A stretch of 64,000 bases of DNA from JAKOQB01 sp036824465. Its GTDB lineage: Bacteria > Pseudomonadota > Gammaproteobacteria > Burkholderiales > Burkholderiaceae_F. The notes beneath the pieces are model-generated. The model was not told the origin of the DNA. It worked only from the letters and a program-made list of their open reading frames with translations, and made no database searches. Every line of letters begins with the position of its first letter. Positions within the stretch are counted from its first letter, which is position 1. Shown piece by piece: positions 42,126 to 50,427 of this stretch. Made by a program: the position numbers and the translations under genes. The stretch is from positions 1 through 64,000 of the forward strand of contig DAITAC010000006.1 in NCBI GenBank assembly GCA_036824465.1. Reading direction: 5' to 3'.

Positions 42126-42136
42126 GCGCTGACAAC

Positions 42137-42517
42137 CTACTCTTCGCCCCGGAAAGCGAGCTTTTCGCGAATGCGCGCGGACTTGCCGGAACGATCGCGC
42201 AGGTAATACAGCTTGGCGCGACGGACATCGCCGCGCCGTTTGACTTCGATCGAGGCAATCGATGGCGAATACAGCTGGAACGTCCGCTCCACGCCTTCAC
42301 CACTGGAGATCTTGCGCACGACAAACGAGCTGTTCAAGCCGCGATTGCGCTTGCCGATCACCACTCCTTCGTATGCCTGCACACGCTTGCGCGTGCCTTC
42401 GACCACGTTGACGTTGACGACGACCGTGTCGCCGGGGCCGAACTCGGGAATCGCTTTGTTCGCGGTGACGCGCGCGACTTCCTCTTTTTCAAGCTGCTGG
42501 ATCAGATCCATCTTCAC
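42137..42517 (-). CDS. rplS: 50S ribosomal protein L19
   Basis: Protein of the subunit interface, 126 aa. Conserved FGPGDTVVVNVNVVEGTRKR, QAYEGVVIGKRNRGLNSSF, VRKISSGEGVERTFQLYSPS and RRAKLYYLRDRSGKSARI. Last member of the rpsP-rimM-trmD-rplS operon, its stop is followed by a hairpin. Confidence 0.98.
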   Translation of the reverse strand: MKMDLIQQLEKEEVARVTANKAIPEFGPGDTVVVNVNVVEGTRKRVQAYEGVVIGKRNRGLNSSFVVRKISSGEGVERTFQLYSPSIASIEVKRRGDVRRAKLYYLRDRSGKSARIREKLAFRGEE

Positions 42518-42604
42518 TCTCCAATAACCATCGTGTGACGGCTGTTGTGGGCGGAGTCTTCCGCCGTTATTGCCGTTCCAGAGGATGGGACCATCTCGTC
42601 CGGC

Positions 42605-43384
42605 TCATGCCCGGACACCCTGCGCACGGTCCTTCAGCTGCGATTCGACCGCCCGCAAAAACTTCTCGTCTGCCGCGCCAAGCAGACCCTGCTTTCGCGC
42701 TGCTTCGATCAACTCCGGCCGCTCGTGCACGGTTGCGAGCAGCGCCTGCTCCCGTCGCCAACGCGCGATCTGCGCATGATGCCCCGACAGCAGCACCGGC
42801 GGGACACCCCTGTCACGCCACACTTCCGGCCGCGTGTAGTGCGGCCCACCGAGCAGGCCTTCAGCAAACGATTCGTCCGCCGTCGACGCATCCTTCAACG
42901 CCCCGGGCAACTGTCGCACAACCGCGTCAATCAGTGCCAAGGCGGCAATCTCGCCGCCGGACATCACAAAGTCGCCGATTGACACCACCTCATCGACACA
43001 TGCATCCAGAAAGCGTTGATCGATACCTTCGTACCGCCCACATACCAATGTCAGCGCATCCGCGGTCGCCCATGTCCTCACCATCGCGTCGGTCAGCGAC
43101 CGACCCGCCGGCGCAAACGCAAACACCTTGCCCTGTACTCTGGCGCTCGCCTGGCCGTCGCGTGCCGCCTGCACCGCCTGCGCCAGCGGCTCGGCCAGCA
43201 TCACCATTCCAGGGCCGCCGCCGAAAGGGCGATCGTCCACGGTACGGTGCACATCGGTCGTGAAATCGCGCGGATTCCAAGTCTGCAACGTCCACAGCAA
43301 CTGCTCATGCGCGCGTCGTGTGATGCCGAACCCGGTAAGTACCGCAAACATCTCCGGGAACAGCGTGATCACGTCGAATCGCAC
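42605..43384 (-). CDS. trmD: tRNA (guanine-N1-)-methyltransferase TrmD
   Basis: Methylates G37 of tRNAs to prevent frameshifting, 259 aa. MRFDVITLFPEMFAVLTGFGI start, HRTVDDRPFGGGPGMVM, the trefoil-knot SAM site LVCGRYEGIDQRF and GDFVMSGGEIAALALIDA, C-terminal YTRPEVWRDRGVPPVLLSG. Length is close to the E. coli enzyme. Third gene of the operon, 25 bases after rimM. Confidence 0.98.
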   Translation of the reverse strand: MRFDVITLFPEMFAVLTGFGITRRAHEQLLWTLQTWNPRDFTTDVHRTVDDRPFGGGPGMVMLAEPLAQAVQAARDGQASARVQGKVFAFAPAGRSLTDAMVRTWATADALTLVCGRYEGIDQRFLDACVDEVVSIGDFVMSGGEIAALALIDAVVRQLPGALKDASTADESFAEGLLGGPHYTRPEVWRDRGVPPVLLSGHHAQIARWRREQALLATVHERPELIEAARKQGLLGAADEKFLRAVESQLKDRAQGVRA

Positions 43385-43409
43385 GCGCCCTCCCCGATCA
43401 ATAACTTCA

Positions 43410-43934
43410 CTACCAGTCCCGCTGCCAGTCGACGGTCACCGTCCTGCCTTCGACGTCGATGCGATCGACATATGTTTCGATCACCGGCACGAGGCGGACC
43501 ACGTCACCGTCGATTACTTCCAGCAGGTCCTGTGCTCCGTTATTGCGCAGCGCCTGCACCTCGCCCAACTCCTCACCGGCACGATTGATGACGCGCGCGC
43601 CAATCAGGTCGGCCCAGTAATACGTACCATTCGGCGGTGGCGGAAACTCACTCCGCGCCACTGCCACGGCCGCGCCTTTCAGCGCGTCCGCCGCTTCCGG
43701 CGTCCCACAGCCCGGCCACTTGGCGAGCAACTCGCCCGAGTGTCGCCGCAGGCCGCTTACTTCAACCTGCACCACTGCACCGCGCTGTTGCAACCACCAG
43801 CGTCGGCTCGCGCGCAGAACCGCCGCATCGTCAGAATGGGGCGCGATGCGGACCCAGCCCTTCACCCCGTATGCGCCGCGCACGACGCCGAGTTCAATCA
43901 GATCCGAAGGGGGAACATGCCGCCCTTCACGCAT
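43410..43934 (-). CDS. rimM: Ribosome maturation factor RimM
   Basis: Binds S19 and aids 30S maturation, 174 aa. Two beta-barrel domains: DLIELGVVRGAYGVKGWVRI and TYYWADLIGARVINRAGEELGEVQALRNNGAQDLLEV, ending VDRIDVEGRTVTVDW. ATG 43934, four bases after the rpsP stop, was chosen over a longer frame that overlaps rpsP. Confidence 0.95.
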   Translation of the reverse strand: MREGRHVPPSDLIELGVVRGAYGVKGWVRIAPHSDDAAVLRASRRWWLQQRGAVVQVEVSGLRRHSGELLAKWPGCGTPEAADALKGAAVAVARSEFPPPPNGTYYWADLIGARVINRAGEELGEVQALRNNGAQDLLEVIDGDVVRLVPVIETYVDRIDVEGRTVTVDWQRDW

Positions 43935-43938
43935 CGAC

Positions 43939-44208
43939 TCAGGCAGCCGGCGCTGCTCCCGCTGTCGTCTTGCTGAATTCCTTGACCAAACGGGCAACCG
44001 TCGGACTTAGCTGCGCGCCCACGCCCTGCCAGTACGTCAAACGATCGGCCGCGAGACGAAACTTCGTCTCGTTGTCGGAAGCTACGGGGTTGTAGAAACC
44101 CACGCGCTCGATGAACCGGCCGTCACGCGCATTGCGCGAATCGGTGGCAACGATGTTGAAGAACGGGCGCTTCTTGGCACCGCCCCGGGCCAGTCGGATG
44201 ACGACCAT
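43939..44208 (-). CDS. rpsP: 30S ribosomal protein S16
   Basis: An 89-aa ribosomal protein. MVVIRLARGGAKKRPFFNIVATDSRNARDG, then RFIERVGFYNPVA and RLTYWQGVGAQLSPTVARLV. ATG 44208 is preceded by AAGGAT. First gene of the operon. TACAAT at 44266-44271 on the minus strand could be its -10 box, but no matching -35 was found. Confidence 0.98.
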   Translation of the reverse strand: MVVIRLARGGAKKRPFFNIVATDSRNARDGRFIERVGFYNPVASDNETKFRLAADRLTYWQGVGAQLSPTVARLVKEFSKTTAGAAPAA

Positions 44209-44393
44209 TGGAATCCTTAGGAATCCAGAACTTGCGCTGGAGTTAGCGAACACGGAAAGCCGGTGATTGTATCGTGATGGGCAAGTTCGGAGCAACCTGT
44301 GCCCATGGGCATCTGTCTGGGGCCCGCTGGGCAGGCCCGACCGCGGGACGCCTTCTTCGTATGATTGGGTCCCTGACGGTTCACCGCTCGACG

Positions 44394-44783
44394 ATGTCCT
44401 TCCGAATCAAGTCTGTTGCCGCCCTGCTCGCCTTTGCACTGGGGGCGCTTGGCGCGCACCGTATTTACCTGGGACAACGCCTGTGGTGGTTGCCGCTTGG
44501 CACAACCCTGCTGGCGTTGCCGCTGCTGGTCGGCGTGCGCAACTGGTATCAGACACCCGCATTCTTCATCCTGGTGATCCCATTCATCGCCGGCTGCATT
44601 GAAGCTCTCGCGCTGGCGCTGATGCCCGACGCAAGGTTCGACGCACGCTTCAATCCGGGTACACAGCATACAAACCGCAGCGGCTGGGACGCCGTGCTGG
44701 TGGCGATCGCCACCTTGATGATCGGTGCGATCGTGCTGATGACGGCGATCACACTGCTCTTCCAGACAATCTTCGAACGCTAG
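44394..44783 (+). CDS. TM2-domain (NINE-like) membrane protein
   Basis: About 129 aa. Two N-terminal helices with the TM2 signature (AFALGALGAHRIYLGQRLWWLPLG), a linker and a C-terminal hydrophobic segment (DAVLVAIATLMIGAIVLMTAITLLF). ATG 44394 fits the domain; an upstream ATG at 44361 is possible. The last codon overlaps the convergent radical SAM gene: both stops lie in the palindrome CTAG at 44780-44783. Function unknown. Confidence 0.75.
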   Translation: MSFRIKSVAALLAFALGALGAHRIYLGQRLWWLPLGTTLLALPLLVGVRNWYQTPAFFILVIPFIAGCIEALALALMPDARFDARFNPGTQHTNRSGWDAVLVAIATLMIGAIVLMTAITLLFQTIFER

Positions 44784-45889
44784 AAGAGGCCTATCTGCCG
44801 GCGGTCGCGTGCCGGCGCCAAGAAAAGATCAGCACGCAGTTCGAATCGCTTGAACTGCAACCCCATGCGACTGCAGGCCTTGTCGAAGCGTTGCCGGATC
44901 AGATTCGCCCATACGCCCTCTCCTTTCATGCGGGTCCTGAAGGAAGCGTCATAGTCCTTGCCGCCGCGCATCTCTCGGACGCGATTCATCACCCGTTGCG
45001 CCCGATCGGGATAGTGTTTCGCAAGCCAGTCCTGAAACAGCGGGCTCACTTCCCATGGCAGTCGCAGCACGGTGTAGAACGCGGCGCCGGCACCGGCATC
45101 CGCGGCCGCCTGCATGATGCGCTCCATGTCCGGCTCGGTCAGGAAAGGAATGATCGGTGCGACGTTGACACACACCGGCACGCCAGCGCGAGCGAGTGCT
45201 TCGATCGTGCGCAGCCTGCGTACGGGACTGGCCGCGCGCGGCTCGAGCAGCCGCGACAACCCGTGATCAAGCGTTGTCAGACTGATGTAGACGGCGGTCA
45301 GTTGCTGCTCGGCCATCGGCGCCAGCAGATCGAGATCGCGCTCGACAAGACTTGCCTTGGTGACGATAGCGACCGGATGATGCGTCGCCGACAGCACTTC
45401 GAGGATCTGCCGCGTGATGCGCAGTTCACGCTCGATCGGCTGGTAGGCATCCGTCGCCGAGCCGAGGTTGATCACATCGGCCGTGTAACCCTGCGTCCCC
45501 AGCTCCTTTTGCAACACTTCCGCCGCGTTGAGCTTGGCCGTGAGCTTCGTTTCAAAGTCGAGCCCGGGCGACAGGCCCAGGTAACTGTGCGTTGGCCGCG
45601 CATAGCAGTACACGCAACCGTGCTCGCAACCGCGATACGGATTGATCGAGCGATCGAAGTAGATATCGGGTGAATCGTTCCAGGCGAGGATCGACTTTGC
45701 CCGCTCGAACGTCACCTCAGTCTTCAGTGCGGGAAGATCTGCGCCATCCGCGAGCAGCAACGCATCGAGGGCATCGCCGTTCGCCTCGCGCACGACCTTC
45801 TCGAAGCGAGGCGCGACGTTGAACGTCGCACCGCGTCCCTTGCGCGGCGCGACGCGGATCGGGGCCCCGACGACTGGCTTGCTTTGCAT
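44780..45889 (-). CDS. PA0069-family radical SAM protein (SplB-like)
   Basis: A 369-aa Fe-S enzyme. The radical SAM triad is C88-x3-C92-x2-C95 in CEHGCVYCYARPTHSYLG, and the SAM-binding region follows (VINLGSATDAYQPIERELRITRQILEVL, VAIVTKASLVERDLDLLA). It belongs to the COG1533/PA0069 group related to spore photoproduct lyase, with roles in repair or modification not established. Extra conserved C-terminal residues form a small domain. Confidence 0.9.
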   Translation of the reverse strand: MQSKPVVGAPIRVAPRKGRGATFNVAPRFEKVVREANGDALDALLLADGADLPALKTEVTFERAKSILAWNDSPDIYFDRSINPYRGCEHGCVYCYARPTHSYLGLSPGLDFETKLTAKLNAAEVLQKELGTQGYTADVINLGSATDAYQPIERELRITRQILEVLSATHHPVAIVTKASLVERDLDLLAPMAEQQLTAVYISLTTLDHGLSRLLEPRAASPVRRLRTIEALARAGVPVCVNVAPIIPFLTEPDMERIMQAAADAGAGAAFYTVLRLPWEVSPLFQDWLAKHYPDRAQRVMNRVREMRGGKDYDASFRTRMKGEGVWANLIRQRFDKACSRMGLQFKRFELRADLFLAPARDRRQIGLF

Positions 45890-45918
45890 GCGAAATCATC
45901 GCACGCGGCGCAGCTTGC

Positions 45919-46518
45919 CTAGGCGAAATCCCTGGAGAGCGCCGCTTGTACCTCAGGTGCAATTTCGTCCAAACGAGCGCTGTACTGCGCGTGATCGATT
46001 CCCATCCCGACCGCCGCACCGCCCTTGAATGCCGCGATCATGGCCGCTGTGAACTCGAAGCGCAGGAAATGCACCGACGATGTCTTTTCTTCGTTCTCCC
46101 GCTCCAGGTCTTCATCGGCGATCGCGTACACCTTGCCGTGGCCGTCGACCTGAACATACACGGCATCCTCGATACCCTTCAGTTTTGCCAGCTCGCGACT
46201 GCGCACGACGGGATCCACATATTCGAGCATCATTGTCGCTTTCAGATTCGCTCCGTCGGGAATCAGCGGGCTGTAGGCATCAAGTTCGTCCTGAATGCCG
46301 GCCTCCTCGAATATCTTTTCGATCCGCAGCATTTCCTGGATCTGATAGCGAACTGTCAGTTCGTCCTCGAAGAGCAACGTCACGTGTTCGCCAAGATGCA
46401 CGGTGCGGTTCTTCTTGTGCGCGATCACCTTGCCACGAAACTCATTGCGCTGCCTTGCGTACGCCTCCAGTGTCAAGAGACTGGCCCGTTCGATGCGCGG
46501 CATATTCAGCTTCTCCAT
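45919..46518 (-). CDS. DUF3501 family protein
   Basis: A 199-aa cytoplasmic protein: RIERASLLTLEAYARQRNEFRGKVIAHKKNRTVHLG, VTLLFEDELTVRYQIQEMLRIEKIFE, then ATMMLEYVDPVVRSRELAKLKG and SVHFLRFEFTAAMIAAFK. DUF3501 is nearly always next to rubrerythrin and an Fe-S oxidoreductase, as here. The start follows the Fe-S gene stop by seven bases with GAGGAAG overlapping the stop, so translation is coupled. Function unknown. Confidence 0.85.
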   Translation of the reverse strand: MEKLNMPRIERASLLTLEAYARQRNEFRGKVIAHKKNRTVHLGEHVTLLFEDELTVRYQIQEMLRIEKIFEEAGIQDELDAYSPLIPDGANLKATMMLEYVDPVVRSRELAKLKGIEDAVYVQVDGHGKVYAIADEDLERENEEKTSSVHFLRFEFTAAMIAAFKGGAAVGMGIDHAQYSARLDEIAPEVQAALSRDFA

Positions 46519-46525
46519 CGCTTCC

Positions 46526-47878
46526 TCACAATCCGTAGGCGATTCGCACCAGCGTTATCGGGTGCGCCATCGTCGGACGCTTGCCGTCGAGCGACTCCTT
46601 CGCGAACTGCTCGATTCCCTGCTCGAGATGGTGGCCCGCCAGCTGGCAATCCGAGCTGATGTAGTCGGGTTTCGCCCCCGCCATCGCCTTGAAAACCGGC
46701 TTGCCGATCTTCATCGCCATCGCGTGAAACTCCTTACGCGTTCCCCACAGGCCGGAGTGCCCGGAGCAGCGTTCGACCGTATTGACCTTCGTCTCCGGCA
46801 CAAGCTTCAGAAACTCCTCCGTCTTCCTGCCGATGTTCTGGACCCGTCCGTGGCAGGGAACGTGGTACGACACCGTGCCGAGCGCCTGGCGGAAGTCCGT
46901 CTTCAGCAGGCCGTCCTTGTTGCGCGCGACGAGATACTCGAACGGATCCCACATCGCATCGCTGACGAGCTTGACGTCGGCATCGCCAGGGAACAGCAGC
47001 GGCAGCTCCTGCTTGAACATCAGCGTGCAGGACGGAATCGCCGAAAGAATCGCATAGCCCTCGCGCGCGAGCCGAACCAGCTGCGGGATGTTGATGCTCT
47101 TCAACTGCTCAACCGCATCAAGATCGCCGATCTCCAGCTTCGGCATACCGCAACAAGCTTCCTGCTCCGCAAGAACATATGGAATGGCGTTATGCGCAAG
47201 GATGCTGACCAAGTCATGGCCGATGCCGGGCTCGTTGTAGTTGACGTAGCAGGTCGAGAAGATCGCCACCTTGCCCGGCGTCTTGGCACCGTCCTTCACC
47301 GGCGCCGCCTTGTTCGAGTGCGCTGCAGAGCGGAACTTCTTGGTCGCGAATTCGGGCCGCCACGCGTTGCGCTCGAGGCCGAGCAGTTTCTCCTGCACAG
47401 CGCGCGCAGGCGCAGTTCGGTTCACCGCATTGATCGCCTGTGTGACGATGGGGATTCCGGCGAAGATGCCGACCTTGTCGGTCGAGGTCATGAACTTGTC
47501 CGTGGCTTTCGCGCCGTGCTTGCGGAACTGCATCGCTTTCGCACGCAGCATCAGATGCGGAAAGTCGAGATTCCACGCATGCGGCGGCACGTACGGACAT
47601 TTCGTCATGAAGCACATGTCACACAGGTAGCACTGGTCGACGACGTCCTTGAATTTCTCCTTTGGAACACCGTCCATCTCCATGGTCGGACTGTTGTCGA
47701 CAAGGTCGAACAGCGTCGGAAACGAACCGCACAGACTGACGCAGCGGCGACAACCATGGCAGATGTCAAAGACGCGATGCAGTTCCTTGTTGAGCGCTTC
47801 TTCGCTGTAGAAGTCCGGGTTCTTCCAATCGAGCGCGTGGCGAGTCGGCGCTTCCAGCGAGCCTTCGCGGACCGTCAT
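46526..47878 (-). CDS. Heterodisulfide-reductase/GlpC-type Fe-S oxidoreductase
   Basis: A 450-aa protein. The N-terminal half has two [4Fe-4S] motifs, CHGCRRCVSLCGSFP and CYLCDMCFMTKCP; the C-terminal half has CCG (DUF224) domains with EQEACCGMP and ERCSGHSGLW cysteines. It is likely an electron-transfer protein working on the partner rubrerythrin. Start ATG 47878, preceded by AGGGA. Middle gene of the rubrerythrin/Fe-S/DUF3501 operon. Confidence 0.88.
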   Translation of the reverse strand: MTVREGSLEAPTRHALDWKNPDFYSEEALNKELHRVFDICHGCRRCVSLCGSFPTLFDLVDNSPTMEMDGVPKEKFKDVVDQCYLCDMCFMTKCPYVPPHAWNLDFPHLMLRAKAMQFRKHGAKATDKFMTSTDKVGIFAGIPIVTQAINAVNRTAPARAVQEKLLGLERNAWRPEFATKKFRSAAHSNKAAPVKDGAKTPGKVAIFSTCYVNYNEPGIGHDLVSILAHNAIPYVLAEQEACCGMPKLEIGDLDAVEQLKSINIPQLVRLAREGYAILSAIPSCTLMFKQELPLLFPGDADVKLVSDAMWDPFEYLVARNKDGLLKTDFRQALGTVSYHVPCHGRVQNIGRKTEEFLKLVPETKVNTVERCSGHSGLWGTRKEFHAMAMKIGKPVFKAMAGAKPDYISSDCQLAGHHLEQGIEQFAKESLDGKRPTMAHPITLVRIAYGL

Positions 47879-48028
47879 TGTTTTCCCTGTTATCCGATCA
47901 AAAGTGAAACGGGCCACGTCGTTGAACGAGCGCGGCCCGCATCCAGCGCGTTGCGCCGCATCGGCGCCGCCGATATCCGCTCGAACGCCGAGTTTGAGTC
48001 CCGCCGCGACGTACGCCGGGATCAGCGA

Positions 48029-48451
48029 CTAATCGACAATCGTGTCGAGCGTCTTCTGAAACTTGTTGGCATGCGACCGCTCGGCTTTGGCCAGCGTCTC
48101 GAACCAGTCGGCAATTTCGTCGAAACCTTCCTGACGCGCGGCTTTTGCCATGCCCGGATACATGTCGGTGTATTCGTGCGTTTCACCTGCGATCGCGGCC
48201 TTCAGATTCGCCTTGGTCGGACCGATCGGCAGTCCCGTGGCCGGGTCGCCCACCTGCTCCAGGTACTCGAGGTGGCCATGGGCATGTCCGGTCTCGCCTT
48301 CCGCCGTCGAGCGGAAGACAGCGGCGACATCGTTGTAGCCCTCGACATCAGCCTTTGCTGCGAAATACAGGTAACGGCGATTGGCTTGCGATTCGCCGGC
48401 AAAAGCGGCCTTGAGGTTGCCCTCGGTCTTCGAGCCTTTCAGTTGTGCCAT
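48029..48451 (-). CDS. Rubrerythrin-like diiron protein without rubredoxin domain
   Basis: A 140-aa four-helix diiron protein. Ligand-bearing segments are NLKAAFAGESQANRRYLYF, EGETGHAHGHLEYL, KAAIAGETHEYTDMYPGM and AERSHANKF. It lacks the C-terminal CxxC rubredoxin domain of classical rubrerythrin, so it needs an external electron donor. The Fe-S oxidoreductase downstream is a candidate donor. Likely an H2O2 reductase. ATG 48451 follows GGAG. Confidence 0.9.
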   Translation of the reverse strand: MAQLKGSKTEGNLKAAFAGESQANRRYLYFAAKADVEGYNDVAAVFRSTAEGETGHAHGHLEYLEQVGDPATGLPIGPTKANLKAAIAGETHEYTDMYPGMAKAARQEGFDEIADWFETLAKAERSHANKFQKTLDTIVD

Positions 48452-48518
48452 AAAGAGTCTCCAGACTTGATTAAACGAAGGAAGCCGGGCCTCAATCACT
48501 CGGCGCCCGGAAACTCAA

Positions 48519-48548
48519 ACTGTAGGCGCATTCACCGATGCGCTCCAA
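48519..48548 (-). promoter_or_regulatory. Promoter of the rubrerythrin operon with a palindrome in the spacer
   Basis: Minus-strand TTGGAG (48543-48548) and TACAGT (48519-48524) are separated by 18 bp. The spacer holds the palindrome GCGCAT-n6-ATGCGC (48526-48543), so a regulator bound there would control the promoter directly. A second perfect 9-bp inverted repeat, CGCGATAGG with CCTATCGCG (48566-48588), lies just upstream and may be a second site or the acyl-CoA dehydrogenase terminator. Confidence 0.5.
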
Positions 48549-48602
48549 TGACTTGTCTCAATTTGCGCGATAGGGACCACCTATCGCGGGCGGGTACGCG
48601 GC

Positions 48603-50408
48603 TCAGAACTGATCGGCCGGGATCGCCAGCACGCCGGCAGCGCCCTCAATGACGCTCGACCGCAAACCCGACGTCGCGGACAGGATGTGGTCCGCATGGA
48701 AGCGCGCGGTCGCGATCTTGGCGCGCAGGAAGTCCGCGTCCATTGCGCCAGCGGCGAGTTTGCGCTGCGCAGCGAGTGCTGCGCGTACCATTTGCCAGCC
48801 GCCGTGGACGATTCCGGCGAGCTTCAAATAGGGCACCGATCCCGCATGCACGCCGCGAATGTCGCTTTTCGCATGCGCGACCACATGGTCGACAACGGCG
48901 GCGTAGTCATCGACCGCGGCCTTGAACTGCTTGTGAATCGCCGCCAGATCCGCCGACTTTTCACGTGCAAGCTCAGTCTCCGTTGCGCGCATCTGCGCGA
49001 TCAGGCTCTTGACCACCGCACCGCCATCGCGCGCGGTCTTGCGGCCAACCAGATCATTCGCCTGGATCGCCGTCGTGCCTTCGTAGATCGTCAGGATGCG
49101 CGCATCTCGATAGAACTGCGCCGCACCGGTTTCCTCAATGAATCCCATCCCGCCGTGCACCTGCACACCGTGCGAGGCCACGTCGATCGACATCTCGGTC
49201 GACCAACCCTTGACGATCGGCACCAAGTATTCGTAGACGGCTCGGGCCTGCTTGCGTACTGCTGCGTCCGCATGGTGGTGCGCGATGTCGCACCACGCAG
49301 CCGCCACATAGGCGACCGCTCGCGCCGCCTCGGCGTTGGCGCGCATGTGCATCAGCATGCGACGCACGTCGGGGTGATGAATAATCGTCACTGCCTGGTT
49401 CGATCCTTCGACCGCGCGACTCTGCACGCGATCTTTTGCGTACGCAGCCGCCTTCTGATAAGCGCGCTCCGCGACGGCGATACCCTGCAGTCCGACCTGG
49501 AACCGCGCGGCGTTCATCATGATGAACATGTACTCGAGGCCGCGGTTCTCCTCGCCGATCAGATGGCCGATTGCGCCCGGACCGACGTCGCCCTTGTTGT
49601 CGCCGAATAGCAGCACCGCGGTCGGGCTCGCCTTGATGCCAAGCTTGTGCTCGATCGACGCGCACCACACGTCATTGCGCTTGCCGAGCGAACCGTCGGC
49701 ATTGACGAGAAACTTCGGCACGATGAAAAGCGAAATGCCCTTTACGCCCTCCGGCGCGTCCGGTGTGCGTGCGAGTACAAGATGGGCGATGTTTTCCGCC
49801 AGATCGTGTTCGCCATAAGTGATGAAGATCTTCGTCCCGGACAGCCGATAGCTGCCATCACCCTGTGGCACGGCCTTGGTCCGCACTAACGCGAGATCGG
49901 AACCGGCTTGCGCCTCGGTCAGGTTCATCGTGCCGGTCCATGTTCCGTCGATCAGCTTCGGAACGTAAAGATCCTTCTGCACGTCGGTGCCGGCGGTCAT
50001 CAGCGCTTCGATCGCGCCGTCGGTCAGCAACGGGCACAACGCGAACGAAAGGTTGGCCGAATTGAGCATCTCCGTGCATGCTGTCGCAACCAGCTTCGGC
50101 AGTCCCTGTCCTCCGTACTGCGTCGGATGCTGTAGCCCCTGCCAGCCGGCTTCCGCAAACTGCCGAAATGCCTCCTTGAATCCAGGGGTGGTCGTGACGC
50201 GACCATCGTTCCAGGTGGACGGCTTGAGGTCGCCGGTCCAGTTCAGTGGAGCAACGACTTCAGCCATGAAGCGTGCATTTTCTTCCAGCACCGCGGCCAC
50301 CGTGTCGTCGGTGGCCTCTTCACATCCGGGAAGCTTCTGCACATTGGCAAGACCCGCCAGTTCGTGCATCACGAACAGCATGTCCTTGACCGGCGCGACG
50401 TAGCTCAT
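48603..50408 (-). CDS. Acyl-CoA dehydrogenase (DmdC/long-chain type)
   Basis: FAD-dependent oxidation of an acyl-CoA or related thioester, 601 aa. LTEAQAGSDLALVRTKA and FITYGEHDLAENIAHLVLAR are the FAD/substrate segments, QVHGGMGFIEETGAAQFYRDAR carries the active-site region, and an extra C-terminal ACAD-like domain follows. Resembles methylmercaptopropionyl-CoA dehydrogenase and related ACADs. Immediately downstream of etfA, whose product accepts its electrons. ATG 50408 has GGAG. Confidence 0.9.
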   Translation of the reverse strand: MSYVAPVKDMLFVMHELAGLANVQKLPGCEEATDDTVAAVLEENARFMAEVVAPLNWTGDLKPSTWNDGRVTTTPGFKEAFRQFAEAGWQGLQHPTQYGGQGLPKLVATACTEMLNSANLSFALCPLLTDGAIEALMTAGTDVQKDLYVPKLIDGTWTGTMNLTEAQAGSDLALVRTKAVPQGDGSYRLSGTKIFITYGEHDLAENIAHLVLARTPDAPEGVKGISLFIVPKFLVNADGSLGKRNDVWCASIEHKLGIKASPTAVLLFGDNKGDVGPGAIGHLIGEENRGLEYMFIMMNAARFQVGLQGIAVAERAYQKAAAYAKDRVQSRAVEGSNQAVTIIHHPDVRRMLMHMRANAEAARAVAYVAAAWCDIAHHHADAAVRKQARAVYEYLVPIVKGWSTEMSIDVASHGVQVHGGMGFIEETGAAQFYRDARILTIYEGTTAIQANDLVGRKTARDGGAVVKSLIAQMRATETELAREKSADLAAIHKQFKAAVDDYAAVVDHVVAHAKSDIRGVHAGSVPYLKLAGIVHGGWQMVRAALAAQRKLAAGAMDADFLRAKIATARFHADHILSATSGLRSSVIEGAAGVLAIPADQF

Positions 50409-50427
50409 GACCCACTCCGCCTAGTAA

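Noticed and set aside
46403..48652. A 749-aa open reading frame antisense to the Fe-S oxidoreductase and rubrerythrin genes
   Set aside because: High-GC codon bias keeps the opposite strand open; the sequence is arginine/histidine-rich without domains, and the sense genes have clear motifs.
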